The notes below the pieces were generated by a model that searched no databases, was not told the DNA's origin, and worked only from the letters and a program-made list of their open reading frames with translations. 64,000 nucleotides of DNA. Origin: Symbiotaphrina buchneri (Eukaryota > Ascomycota > Symbiotaphrinales > Symbiotaphrinaceae). The position numbers and the translations under genes are program-made. Positions within the stretch are counted from its first letter, which is position 1; each line of letters begins with the position of its first letter. The stretch lies in assembly GCA_001599915.1 (NCBI GenBank), contig BCIG01000003.1, positions 1 to 64,000 of the forward strand. The letters are read 5' to 3'. Shown here in pieces: positions 35,263-46,509 of the stretch.

Positions 35263-35873
35263 GATGAAGATGTTGTTGATCAAGGCTTTTTATGCTTGAG
35301 AAAGGCGGAATATGGGGATATAGAGTTGTTTACAGTACTTTAGGGGCCATTGGGTCCCCTTACATAGAGTTCCCCCATAGAGACGTCCTTCTGTCTCTGA
35401 TTTGTAAAAACCAGCCAGGGAATTCGTCCGTTTCTGAGCGGACACATTTCAAGGCACTATCCGGGTGCCTGCTTCTGGTTTCCAGGGATTGCGCGGGGTC
35501 AGCGTTTCTGTTGAGGTATAGGTATGCCTTTTTGGGAAAGATTACAAATTGAGATGAATAAGCACCGAGGTTCTCACCCATTACTGGTTCGTAGTGTCTC
35601 AATCCTAACCTCTTTCAGCTCTCTACATTATCCGTTTACGGATACTGCGCAGTCAGCACTGTAGAGAGTTACCAAGAGAGGGAATAGTCCGCCGAAATGG
35701 ATGGATTGTAAGGCAACATTGTTGTACGTCACGCTTCGTGAGGGAATTAGAGAAGATAGGTGCTACCATTTTGATTCGTCTCACTAACGGAGGTGTTACT
35801 TCTTACCATACTGCTGTATAATTGTTCACATCTAGAATGCTCTGTGGTCACTGTGTATGATGCCTTCGTGATC
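35263..35873. other. Intergenic, nothing recognised
   Basis: It covers the promoter of the reductase gene and the 3' side of the transporter gene; both genes lie on the minus strand. No gene or repeat was supported. Confidence 0.4.
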
Positions 35874-37931
35874 CTAGACATTCTCCTCAACCCGGTGCTT
35901 GAGCTGCATATCATACGCCTTCTGCGCCGTCCTCGCCTGCTTCTGCAGGTTATTGGCGTACTTGACGCCAAAGCCATGGTTGAAGATCTCGCGGATATCC
36001 TCAAGCGTCATCCCGCGCACCTCAGGGTAGCAGAAGTAGACTGCGATCCAGCCGAAGAAGCATATGGCCGCGTAGAACCCGAATGCGCCGCTGGGAGTTG
36101 TGTTTTCCTTAGTTGATCAGAGTTAGCCAGATTCGGTTGAGGATGGCAATGTGTGCGATGGAGTGCTCGCGGTAGGAACTGCGACTTACCATCTGTGTCA
36201 AGAACGTGGAGGCGACGATGACGTTCGAACCCCCTCATTAGTGGCAAGCGATGTGAGCTTGGAGATGGATATAGGGGGACAGAAGAGAGCGTTACGTACA
36301 GCAGGTGCAAGTAAGCATCATAGTGCCCATAGCGCGGACTTCCATGGGGAAGAACTCGCTGGACAGCCAGGCGGTATTTCCCATGCCGGAGGAGTAGAAG
36401 CCGACGTAGCATATCATGCTGACCAGGACTACGATGGCCGGCCAGCCGATATGTTGTGATTTCAGCGTGAGGTCGTGATTGATCGGTATCCAATGGAAGC
36501 AGACCGCTGCAAGGACGAGGAAGAATGCCTAGACTCCTCTGTAAGTGCCTACTCGATGTGTGGAGGTTGGGAATGGGGTCTCTGCTCACCATTCCCCACA
36601 TCGTGCAGAGAAGAATGCGCCTGCGCCCAATCCTATCCACCAGCATGAGGTTAATCCAGGTAAAGAAGAAGTTCGTGCCTGCAATGACGCTCCCAACTGC
36701 AACTGGATCGGAGAAGCCAACGAGCGCGAATAGGGTCGACGAATAATACATCAACGAATTGAACCCTCCCAGCTGACTGATCGCCATAAGGCCACAGGCA
36801 GCAACCAGGGCGCGGAAGTTGGCCGGGACAACGTAGAGCTGCTTCAAAACCCACCAGCCGCTCTTCGAACCTCGGAGGTTCTTTGCCTCGTCGACGTACA
36901 CGGTGATATGCTGCACCTTCTGTTTCAGCTGAAGATCCGTGGCATCCGGGAATACGCGATGCAACACTTTCTCGGCTTCAGCAGGCTTTCCGTGGTAGAT
37001 GAGCTGCCGTGGAGACTCGGGACAGAACGGCAGGAGACAGATGAGGATAATGGCGGGTACCGCTCCNCCCCCGACCATGTACCGCCAGCCGCCGGAGACC
37101 TTGGCGAATGCGGCGCCGATGCCGTAGGATACTAGCTGGCCGCCGGTGATGGACATGTTGTCGAGCCCGATAATGCGACCTCGGTATTTAGCGGGGCATA
37201 CCTACAGGGATGAGCAACTGGACGTGGACATTGGAGTTCAGCATGTTACCTCTGCAATATACATGGGCGCAATCATGGCTGCTGAACCGACGCCGAAACC
37301 GACCACAAGCCGGCCAACAGTCATCTGCGCGAGAGAGAATAACGCAGCTGTATGATGGACGTGGTCAGTCCATGTGCCCAGCGAGACATCACAGGGGAAA
37401 AATTGTCTACCTTGGAGGATAGCGCCGAGGATGAAAAGCACGCAGCCTACATAGATGGCAGTCTTCCTACCGAACCTGTCTGCTGTTGTTCCGGCGAAGA
37501 TGGCCCCGAAAAACGCAGCACCGGAAGTGATGGATGTGATGAGCTCTTTTTCATTGGAGTTGAGTTCATGGTGGTCCAATGATGTTCCGATATACACCAA
37601 GACTGCACTGATGATACCCTATGGAAGACATCAGCGTTTTGCAGAAAGGGGATGGTGGGTCTTTTGCGGTCTGTATACCGTGTCGTATCCTGCACTGGAG
37701 GTCAGAAGATGAGACACGAACTATGGGTTTGGCTGGTATCTTACCGAAAAGCATGCCGCCAATAGCTGCCGTGACAAAGACCAGCCACGAGAACTTCCCA
37801 GTCCTTGTTTCCTCGATTGTGTCGAGGTCATCAAGAGCCGGGTTGGTGTGATTTTCCACATGCTCGAAGTGGCCTCTTGTATTCTCCACGTGTAGGACCT
37901 CACTCTTGTCCAGACTCGGATCGAGGCCCAT
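35874..37931 (-). CDS. MFS sugar / myo-inositol-type transporter with an 11-base exon
   Basis: Eight exons (37931-37745, 37689-37679, 37618-37411, 37347-37250, 37201-36590, 36528-36300, 36233-36190, 36107-35874) sum to 1623 bases, giving 540 residues. Motifs of the sugar porter family are GGMLFGYDTG in helix 1, ADRFGRKTAI, GRLVVGFGVG, PESPRQL, QLGGFNSLMYYSS in helix 7, VDRIGRRRIL and PEVRGMTLEDI after helix 12. The GMLFGYDTG motif is split over three exons; the second is only 11 bases and encodes the end of Gly plus YDT. One base is N at 37066, in a Gly codon of GGGAVPA. The family includes inositol and hexose importers; the substrate is unknown. A truncated Zn2Cys6 regulator gene is divergent from it. 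Confidence 0.92.
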
Positions 37932-38490
37932 CTTCGTTGGCGGTAGTGGGCGAAAAGGATTGCTGAGATAACTGTTGGTCGCAGACGCAAGCTACAAATT
38001 GTCGTTGGTACTACCAAACTGGGTTACGGATGAAAATCTGGGGTTGTGGGGATGGCAGTGAACTTAAATAGGCCGTCTCTGAGTGGTTCAGATCGTTAAC
38101 GCTGTGGGTCTCCTCAAAGCATGCCGAGGAAGATCGCTTGGACGGGCGGGATGGCGCGCCGCCGGCGTTATTTGACAAAGTCAGTAACTATATCCGGACC
38201 TAAAAAGGTCAGGTGGGCTGCACCATTTTACGGAAATTCCTGCCTACTTGAATCCACCTTCCTTTCTCAATAATTAACTACTCATAACCCCCGAGATTCC
38301 CCACGCCAATCATTGCTTTCCCCACGCCTCCGCGTCATGCGAAAGATACGGCGGAGATCCCACACAATTAGACACGGCTCCTGGACTTGCCGTCCGTATA
38401 GACCTGCTTTATTAAGTGCAGAAGGCGCCTGCTTCGGAATCCAGCGCTCGCCCGCGTCAGACGAGATCGCCCAATGTGCTGGTGCAAGAC
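37932..38490. other. Divergent region between transporter and Zn2Cys6 regulator
   Basis: It presumably contains both promoters. A small inverted repeat GACCT-AAAA-AGGTC lies near 38198-38211. No gene was recognised. Confidence 0.4.
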
Positions 38491-39649
38491 ATGGCAACAG
38501 CACCGCGGGCACGCACTGGTTGGTACGTTACCAGAAACTCAGACCGGACCTTCTTTCCCGGCCCCAGATCACTGATACTTTATCAACATTTGGATCATTC
38601 CTTGCTAACATCATCTAGCCAGAATTGCCGGAGTAGGTAGACCATAGCTCTCACTCTACCCAGCGAAATGAGCTAACAAGAACGACTGTACCGTAGTCAA
38701 GCATGTCAAATGTAGGTCTGGAAAATACACCTTGAGGCGTCGTATAGCTGAATTTCCCTAGGTGATGAAGCGCAGCCCGCTTGTCGTCGCTGTCAGCGCG
38801 ACGGGATCGAGTGTGAACGGGGCCTGAATGTGCGGTTTAAACGTCAAAGGTATGGATGCATCTTCAATCAAGGATATGGGCCGACGGATCTAATTGACGG
38901 GATTCATAGACCCAACAAGTCATTCAGATACCCCAAAGACCAAAAATGGGTCAGGACGGGGCCTGTTGAAGTCTGTGAGCGGATCCCAGCCTCTCTCTCT
39001 ACGATCTTGCCCTCTTTCCCGTTACGGCAGTCAACCTTCATTGACTGACCCTGCCTCAGCACACTTTATAGACCAAACAAAAGATATCTTGGATGATTAC
39101 GTTTCGGATGAGGAGGGACCTGACCCGTTCGAACCCGTTACGGACCAGAGTCTGCCTCATAGCCCACAGTCTTGCAGAAATCGTCAAACTCCTCGTACCC
39201 CTTCTCCAGCAACACCCCGTATAGGTGGATTCGCGGTCGCCAGGCGGCACTCTGAAAATGGGCGTACTGCACATCCTTTTCCCTTCATCCCGTCACAAAT
39301 ATTCTCACCTGTGTCAGATGCAACACCATTCGGCGTCACTTTCCCTTCCACTTCTACGCTACAGGCTACTTCGACTGATAATAACACTGAATATGCCCCA
39401 GGCGGGGCTGGGGAGGCAACTACCTCTCCCGCTGCGTCATTGTTCCATTCATCTACAGCAATAGAAGCGCCTTCTCCGTTGACGTACCTTGACCGGCCGG
39501 TATGGCCATTGAAGGACCGCGAGGAAGCGAAGCTACTACGTCATTTTATTGAAGAAATAGCATGCTCCGTAAGTCGCGCGTTCTTCCATAACGTCAGCCG
39601 CTGGGTGGCAGGTGGAGGGACCTTCGGCGGAATACTAGATAGGATCTAG
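38491..39649 (+). CDS. Zn2Cys6 transcription factor, apparently truncated (263 aa)
   Basis: Six exons (38491-38522, 38619-38632, 38697-38711, 38762-38849, 38910-38974, 39072-39649) sum exactly to 792 bases. The second and third exons are 14 and 15 bases long. They supply the first half of the zinc cluster: C-QN-C-RIKHVK-C, continuing DEAQPA-C-RR-C-QRDGIE-C, the canonical Zn2Cys6 spacing, then GLNVRFKRQR and KDQKWVR. The rest is a Ser/Pro-rich linker ending in RPVWPLKDREEAKLLRHFIEEIA, the well-known start of the Fungal_trans_2 domain. The reading frame then ends within about 20 residues and the remaining ~300 residues of that domain are absent downstream. It could bind DNA but lacks most of its regulatory domain; a deletion or insertion breakpoint near 39570-39650 is likely. 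Confidence 0.75.
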
Positions 39650-40205
39650 TGCAACCTAAAGCTGATCTTGTGTTTGATAATATTTAGTATAAATGCTTTC
39701 CTTACCTGTTCAAACCAACCCCCTCAATTCCGCAGTGCTAAACCCTGGTTGTTGTTCAGCTAGCGATGATAGTCCAACTTCATTGTCCTCCTGAATGCTT
39801 GTTGAAATCTTCAAATTGGATACCATATGTGATAAATTGAAATATGAATTTGTTCCCTGGATTTTGGTGATTAACAGCGTGGGCTGAGGTTTGCACAGCC
39901 ATTGTTGTCCGGAAAATTTCTCGTAATTCAAAACGGTATCTTCACCCACTCAGTTGATATGAAGATGCTCAAGGAAACCGAAGAGCGGACATTTCGTAGT
40001 GACATACTGAGATATCCCCGGCGATTGAATTTGCAACTTGTAAATAGATTCTATCATCCAAATATAGTCATACTGCCATACATTCAAACAAGAAACAGGG
40101 CCGCTGCAAATCATTCAAAGTATCCTCTATCCCTATCTTTACCTTCTCCGAGCGCAGTATATAGTCATATTCCTTTGTTTCCAACATGACGGAACGAGGC
40201 CCAGC
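39650..40205. other. Intergenic downstream of the truncated regulator
   Basis: No continuation of the regulator and no other gene is recognisable. The sequence is somewhat AT-rich and may be foreign to the original regulator locus. Confidence 0.4.
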
Positions 40206-42050
40206 TCAGTAGATATATCCAAAGCCCTTCTTCTCCTTATCCGTCAAGTCCAACTGATCCTCAGCATTGATCGTGCCCTCAAGATGTACACCTTCGAGCT
40301 GATCCTTCTTCTTATTCTGGATCCGCACAATGACCTCATAGCAGATCAGCGCCGCGACGGCCAGCGACGAACCGGCGACGATGGCGTTGTAGCCCGTGGG
40401 GTAGGCGGGCGCCTCGGCGGTGATGAAGAACTGCGGCGCGATGATGTTGCCAAGACAGTACGAGAAGAACATGATGGCGTTCATCGTCACCTTCTTCGAG
40501 TGCCCGGACGTGTTCGCCATGGATAGCGAGCCAACGGTGGGATAGGCGGCCCAGTACACGAACACGCAGTAGTAGCTGACTAGTCGCCCGGTGCGGTTCG
40601 TTGTCGGCAGATCTAGGGGAGATGTGTCAGCTGAGGGTGGAGATGGGATTGGGAATGGTGGACTTACGTTGGACTAACAGAGTCGATACGAGCGGGACCA
40701 AAGCGAAGACGGAACATATCTTGATACGTTTGTTCTTGAGCCACAGGTTCGGCACAGCAACACACAAGGCTGTGAAAGTCATGAACATGCCGGTCGGGAT
40801 TCCAAGGAGGACCGTCTCGAGCTTTCCGTACCCGAAGCTGGAAACGACTTGAGCGGCGAATACTCCCAAGCCACCATTGGCGAAATTGGTGCACACGGCG
40901 TAGATGATAAGAGGGTAGGTTCTCAAGTCGGTGAAGGCTTCTTTGACTTGATACCACTTCACAGTCTGCACTTCCTTTAGTATATTCATGTCGTGCACGT
41001 GAGTGGATTTCCCACCTTATTCTCCACGCCGGTCTTGTTGCCTTTGATCCTATGCAGGGCAATATATTTCTGCCTGTCATTGAGGAATCGCGCCTTAAGT
41101 GGGCTGTCGGGTAGAAAGACCCAGAGTAAACCGGCCCACAAGACAGTGAAGCCACCCAGAACGAGGAAGAGTAGTCTCCAAGAGGCGATCTTGGTGTTAG
41201 TGTTTCCTATACCATAAGATATAGTCCCTGCGAAAAGCTGGAGAAGAAACAGTTAGTTGTGGTGTTGGAGCGATTGACGCCCCGAACCGGATTTTCACTC
41301 ACCGAGGAGAAGCCAGAGTACCACATAGCCACACGGACGGGTTGCTCTTCTTTCTTATACCACATGACCGTAATGACGGCACATGCAGGAACGATGGGAG
41401 CTTCAAAAGCACCCATGATGAAGCGCAGAACCATCAGTCCAGCAGCGTTCTGACAAGTACCCAAGAGCATGGTGATGGCACCCCAGCCGAAACACATCAC
41501 GGCCGCCATTTTCCCAACAGGGAGTCTTTGGATGAGATAGTTTCCCGGAAACTCGCAGACTAAGTACCCGAAGAAGAAAATGGATCCAACTATATTGATT
41601 CAGTTTCTGCTCTGTAGTTGGCAGCTGGAAGCTACCTACCCCAGGAGTACTGCTGGCCCACGAGATGAGTATCATCTTTCATGCCGTACAATGCGGCATT
41701 GGAGATCAGGATTTTCTAATACAATGTCAGCTCGGTCGTCAGAATTCAATAGAAAGGCATCTTACATCAACAGCACACAGTGTCTGCGTGACAAAAAGCA
41801 GAGGCACTAGACGGAGATCGATGGCCCAGCGCACCCTCGTCGCCTCCTTCTTGGAATAAGAGCCATGTTCGGTTTCGTGGAGTGCAAGAAATTCGCCGGC
41901 AATATCGAGTTTAGCCTTGTCAGTTGTCACAAGGGCCCCCTCGCCCGGAGCCTCGACGATGGAGTTAACCCTCATCGAGGCCTTGTCGTCGGGCTGAGGC
42001 ATCTCTTTCTTCTCCATGTCCTCCGAGACAGAAGGTCCAATGTAACTCAT
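40206..42050 (-). CDS. MFS transporter, anion:cation symporter (Dal5-like) family
   Basis: Six exons (42050-41766, 41715-41640, 41589-41303, 41237-41016, 40974-40668, 40612-40206) sum to 1584 bases, giving 527 residues. The intron at 40975-41015 is only 41 bases, the shortest in the window. Family motifs are RWAIDLRLVPLL at helix 1, NAALYGMKDD, the helix-4 segment GAFEAPIVPACAVITVMWYKKEEQ, WVFLPDSPLKARFL, NTSGHSKKVTMNA and, after helix 12, DLTDKEKKGFGYIY. The last motif is characteristic of the allantoate-permease branch. The substrate is probably an organic anion such as a ureide, vitamin or carboxylate. It is related to the transporter at 13.0-14.6 kb but clearly a different gene, with other intron positions. 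Confidence 0.92.
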
Positions 42051-43550
42051 TGTGAAAAGACTATACCAATTTCAAAGGCAAATATCAAGTTGGAAATCTA
42101 TTGCTGGTCTGTCTGTCTGTGGAGGTTGTCCCGTCCTTTTTATCCCATGCTCTGCAGTATATCAGGTCTACGTACGTGCTGGACAAGGTTCGCAGCCAAT
42201 GGAGGTGAAAGATAAGGATGGTGGAGCCCGTCGAGCGACTAGCGCAGGCCCAGAGCTTCCGCACGGTTCAGGCGGAGGACCCGTTGTTCTGATTCTCGAG
42301 CTTGCGCGATGCAAGCAATTCCCGTCGGTAATAGTGCTTCCGCTGACGGGTCCGCGCTTCCGGCGACCCCCTTAAACGAGACAGTTAGGACGATGCAACC
42401 CTTCCAGAAAGTAGCTGCTGAACCATATCGCACTGGGATTGTGGCTTCAAATCTGTCTTCATTGCCCTTATCTAACAATTAATTGGTGTTCCTTAGTGGC
42501 ATTATGCTGCCGGAGAAGGGATAGGCCTCTCCCGAGGCCTGACGACTGGAAGAAATATCCCGGGGACCTCCAGGTTTGGAGGATTGTAACCGCCATTGTC
42601 ACATGCAAGAAATCGACTGGGGGAAGTCTGAACTGGGTCTACCAGGAACTGGCCATACCAGCCCGCCTTGTATCGTTATCTTGCATCAGAACATCATCGG
42701 ATCTCCAGATATCCACCTCCCGCGAGCTGCGGAATTGTTCTCTTCAGGAGAAGGTCCAGCCGAGAAAGTATTCAGGCTCCACTAGCAAGGCATCGCCTCT
42801 GAGGTCGATTGACCTATTCACTTTCTACCTTCATATGCAGCCTTGTTTTCAGGCACAGAATACGTTATCGCAAGATAAAGAGTGACAAGGTATCCCGAGA
42901 TCTTAGATCTCAAGCAACGTAGGATCGACCATCGAGCTGTACGTGTGTATCGGAGCACATGAGCCAGGAGCCCGAGAAGAGGCAAGCTCCAGCAATTCTT
43001 CCTGTCCTCCCACTTCTCCAAAATCGTAAGAGCGGGATGCTTGCCCGGATCCGAAGCTGCATTACCTCTCCGATATCAAATATTCGCCACTTGTGTTGAC
43101 CTGTATGGGCACCGCTAACATTCGGTGCCGGCGACGCCGGGCAACCCTTGCCCGATGTTCGGCACCGCGCTACCGAAGTATCTTTTTGGAATCCCGGAAG
43201 CTGCATGCCGCCTGTTGCTTCTGCTTGTCTGCGCTCTTCCGATCTTTCAGAATGGGATCGACGGCCAATGCTGATAGTAACCGGAAAAAGCTGTGAGCGT
43301 ATCGGAGTGTGGGACAGAGGGAACGTCGATACGGCAGGGCCGATGCTGAGAAAGGCATAGATCTATTTGTCAACTGTTTCTACCGTCGCCGTTACCCGCT
43401 GGTGTAGGGGCGATTTATCGCAATAAGGCGTTATATATTTTGTTCGTGTGTTATATATCACGAAGGTCTATTACCGGTCGTCGATATCTGCGTTCATTGA
43501 AGAGAAAGATCCTGCCTTATCTTTCAGGATACTTGCAGCATCTCTCCAAG
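42051..43550. other. 1.5-kb divergent intergenic region
   Basis: It separates the ACS transporter from the MDR enzyme gene. No reading frame with family similarity was found. It contains the nested hairpin at 43123-43167 described separately, and presumably both promoters. Confidence 0.45.
43123..43167. promoter_or_regulatory. Nested inverted repeat / hairpin
   Basis: Outer arms CGGTGCCG (43123-43130) and CGGCACCG (43160-43167) and inner arms CGGGCAA (43138-43144) and TTGCCCG (43148-43154) are perfect complements. The inner loop is three bases. Zn2Cys6 regulators bind CGG/CCG triplets in such arrangements, so this may be an operator for the gene at 43551. No binding data can be inferred. Confidence 0.5.
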
Positions 43551-44935
43551 ATGGCTTTTCTCCGGCTGTTCAACTGCTTCCAATCCTCATCCGATCCTCG
43601 GTCGAGCCTGCCACGGGTCCCACCCAAATCCTCCTCCATCACCGCAACTCCCGAGCCCTCATACTCCACCCCCAGCAGCGATCCCTTCACAGACAAGTCA
43701 CTCTCCACCACAATCATCAAAACATCCGCATCCTCCTCCGAGACCGAAGTCGACTGCAGCCCGGCCAACACCGCAGCCCCACACCACTCAGCCCTGATAA
43801 TAACGTCCAGCAAGCGGTATGAGCTCGTGCAGCTGGCGTCGGCGGAGATCTTGGGAGACGAGGATGTGGTCATCTCCACGCGCGCCGTGGGGCTAAATCC
43901 GATCGATTGGAAGTCTGTGGACTTCAACTTCTGCATGCCCGAGTTCCCGTGGGTGAATGGACGCGAGATGGCTGGCGTGGTGCAGCGGGTTGGGAAGAGC
44001 GTGACGGATGTGAAGCCTGGTGATAGAGTTTGGACAGGTACTGAGCCTCTGACTCTTCCCCCTCTTCCTTTGATTGTATCTCCCTTTCGCATGTGTGCAT
44101 CCCTGAAGGAAGCAAAAGTGACTGACAGGATCCCCCAGGCACATACTACCGCAAACGCGAAGCAGGATGTTTCCAAACTTGCGTCACCGTGCCAACGCAC
44201 ACCGTCCTGCGCATTCCCCCGAGCATCAGCTTCGAGTCCGCCGCCTGCCTCGGCGTGCCTGGTCTCACCGCCGCAATGACGCTGTGGCACTGGCTCGAGA
44301 TCCCCATGCCTGCCACCGCCCCAACTTCAGTCCCCTCCTTTTCCTCCTCTCCCTCGCCGTCCTCCAACAATGCTCAACAAGACTACCTGCTCGTCTGGGG
44401 CGGCTCGACCATCACAGGGCAATTCGCAATCCAGCTCGCGCGGCTCAGCGGACTCGCCGTCATCGCCATCACATCGCTCAAGACGCGCGCGCTCGCATCA
44501 CGGCTCGGCGCAGCGCACGTCATCACGCGGGACGGTAAGACGGGCGCGGAACTCGTCGCCGAAATGCGGGGGATCACAGGCGATGCGCTGACGAAAGCGA
44601 TCGATATCGTCGGACCCAGCACGGCGGCGCTGGCGCTGAGCGCGCTCTCGACGACAAGGGAGGCGGCAATTGCGCCGCTGTCGTTCTTGCCGGACGGTGC
44701 TGTGGTGCCGAAGAATGTGGTGGTCAAGAACGTCGAGATGAAGAGGTTTATTTTGGACACGCAGGCGAGAAGATATGCGCTGGAGCTAAATCGGTTGTTG
44801 GCAAGGGGCGAGATTGAGCTACCGCGCTTGGAGGTCCTAAGTGGTGGGCTAGAGGCGGTGCCGGAGGGGTTGGAGAGGTTGAGGAGGGGTGATATGGAAG
44901 GGAGGAAGTTGGTTGTTTCGGTGAAAGGGGAGTAG
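43551..44935 (+). CDS. Zinc-independent medium-chain dehydrogenase / enoyl-reductase-like protein
   Basis: Two exons (43551-44037, 44139-44935, 101-base intron) sum to 1284 bases, giving 427 residues. The first 80 or so residues are a Ser/Thr/Pro-rich extension. The catalytic MDR fold then begins with VGLNPIDWKSVDF, the signature of the fungal group that includes the trans-acting enoyl reductases (LovC type) and ToxD-like proteins. GREMAGVVQRVGK and PGDRVW follow, and the NADPH-binding Rossmann segment is YLLVWGGSTITGQFAIQLA. No structural-zinc cysteines are seen. Trans enoyl reductases normally sit beside a PKS. None is in this window, so this is more likely a free-standing reductase. The Ser/Thr-rich N-terminus is unusual for the family and could be a transit sequence. 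Confidence 0.88.
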
Positions 44936-45381
44936 AGAGATGGATTGGAGACTAGAGAGGCATATTGTTTGGCATTTGTATATAGTGTAATGAGAAGAGA
45001 AGCTTCCAAAGTATAGTGTGGTTGTGGAGCCTATGAATAGTGAACAACTCCCCGTTTATGCTCAGAAAGCCATTAATGGGAGCACGTAACAAGAAAGAGA
45101 AGTAGCTTTTCCACCAGATAGCGCCCAATGACGCTCTTATATGCAACCAGAAGACTCCATAAGCTAGATCAATCAATCCAATACCCTCTCACCATTATCT
45201 CATTATATGCACCAACAATATCTTGCACCTTAGAGCCATCCAAATATCAAGCCATGTAACCGCTATACATTCTTCTCTCCACATTCGCCGTGTTGTCTTA
45301 GGCATTCAGACCTTTTCCTTCCGCTTTGCTATGGCCACTTAGGTATGTCCCCGGCCCACGGGCTCGGAAGGAAAATTCTTC
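44936..45381. other. Gap between converging genes
   Basis: It holds the 3' ends of the MDR and BTB genes. Nothing else was recognised. Confidence 0.4.
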
Positions 45382-46509
45382 TCATGAAGCCGGTCGCCGC
45401 TCCGGATACAACTTGCTCATCGTCTCCGTCGTATTGATCTGCGGCCCGGCAAAGACCAACATCAACACGTCCCTGATAAACTCCGCCTGGCCGCTTCTGG
45501 CCAGCTCCTCGGTGTCATCTTTTGAAAAGTGCATCTTCTTGGGTACCATCTTGCCACTGCCCATGCCGGGCCAAGGTACCTGTCCGATTCGGGAACTCGT
45601 ATACTGTGCCAGTAATGCACGCATCTCTCGGCCGTCTCGATCACTCGTGCCCTCGTAGACAACCGCCGCCATATCGATGATCCATGCCATCTCCAGCTCG
45701 TCTCTGTACTCGGCCAGCACACTACACAGCGTGCTGACCACATATCGCTTGAACACCGGCGCGATAATCTCATTTCCCAACACGTATGCCTCGGCGTGCA
45801 TGCGGTAGTATTCATGTTCCTCGCCGCCCTCGCTGGGCGGCAGAGCGGCCGCCACGCTGTACTTTCCATTGTACAGCCACTGTACAAACAGATCAAAGAC
45901 CTGTGGCCGCGTTCCGGCGCGCGTACAATCCTTCGCCTTGCCTTCAGGCCACTGGCTGCGCAGCAGGCGCTGGAAGTACTCGCTGTGGGCCGCGAGCACC
46001 TCCTCGTGCACATAGAAGAGCTTGCTGTCGTCGCCCGAGCCAGCCGTCACCTTGACCGTGGGGCTGTTGTAGAAGCGATACGGGGCCATGACATTAGCGG
46101 TGGCGGGCTGATGCTGCGCCGGCGCCTCCGCCGGGACGGTGGTCTCGGACACGCGCGGCAGCGGGGCCTGCGGGTGCCCGCCGCCGCTGTCGTACGTGCC
46201 GGGCCCCGGCGATGGCGACGACAGCGTGCGATACAGCCGGCCGTGGGGAGCCGTGGCGGCTCGAGAGGCGCTTTGGTTCGCCAGCGCGGAGGAGTGCGGC
46301 GCAGTGGCAAGCAGCGCTGGATCGAGCTCGCCGTGGGAAGCCGTGTTGGGCAGCGGGAGGGAGGTCGCGAAGGGGGGCGGGAAAGTAAGTCCTAAGGGGA
46401 CCGGCGCTGCGTTCCGCTTCGTTCTTCGTAGTCCCGAGGGCGGATGACGAGGGCGAAAGCTCGGCGGTGGCAGTGCTGGCGCGAAAGCGGGGCAGCCAAG
46501 GACGTCCAA
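45382..46509 (-). CDS. BTB/POZ domain protein
   Basis: A single exon of 375 residues. The first 140 residues are Pro/Ala/Ser-rich and disordered. A BTB domain follows (VKVTAGSGDDSKLFYVHEEVLAAHSEYFQRLL, shown here in two parts: VKVTAGSGDDSKLFYVHEE and VLAAHSEYFQRLL). It continues through FDLFVQWLYNGKYS to the end of the domain, and then a helical tail (EAYVLGNEIIAPVFKRYVV) that fungal BTB proteins share. Such proteins often act as adaptors or sit in regulatory complexes; no specific role is known. A shorter protein could start at MAPYRFYNSPTVKV near residue 140, which is the usual family start, so the Pro-rich extension may be an upstream open frame rather than translated sequence. Confidence 0.85.
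   Translation of the reverse strand: MDVLGCPAFAPALPPPSFRPRHPPSGLRRTKRNAAPVPLGLTFPPPFATSLPLPNTASHGELDPALLATAPHSSALANQSASRAATAPHGRLYRTLSSPSPGPGTYDSGGGHPQAPLPRVSETTVPAEAPAQHQPATANVMAPYRFYNSPTVKVTAGSGDDSKLFYVHEEVLAAHSEYFQRLLRSQWPEGKAKDCTRAGTRPQVFDLFVQWLYNGKYSVAAALPPSEGGEEHEYYRMHAEAYVLGNEIIAPVFKRYVVSTLCSVLAEYRDELEMAWIIDMAAVVYEGTSDRDGREMRALLAQYTSSRIGQVPWPGMGSGKMVPKKMHFSKDDTEELARSGQAEFIRDVLMLVFAGPQINTTETMSKLYPERRPAS

Noticed and set aside
36225-36240. GGTTCGAAC word resembling a tRNA B box
   Set aside because: It lies within a transporter exon and no A box or cloverleaf surrounds it.
43551-44935. Trans-acting enoyl reductase of a polyketide cluster
   Set aside because: The family motif fits, but no PKS is in the window, so only the broader reductase family is claimed.
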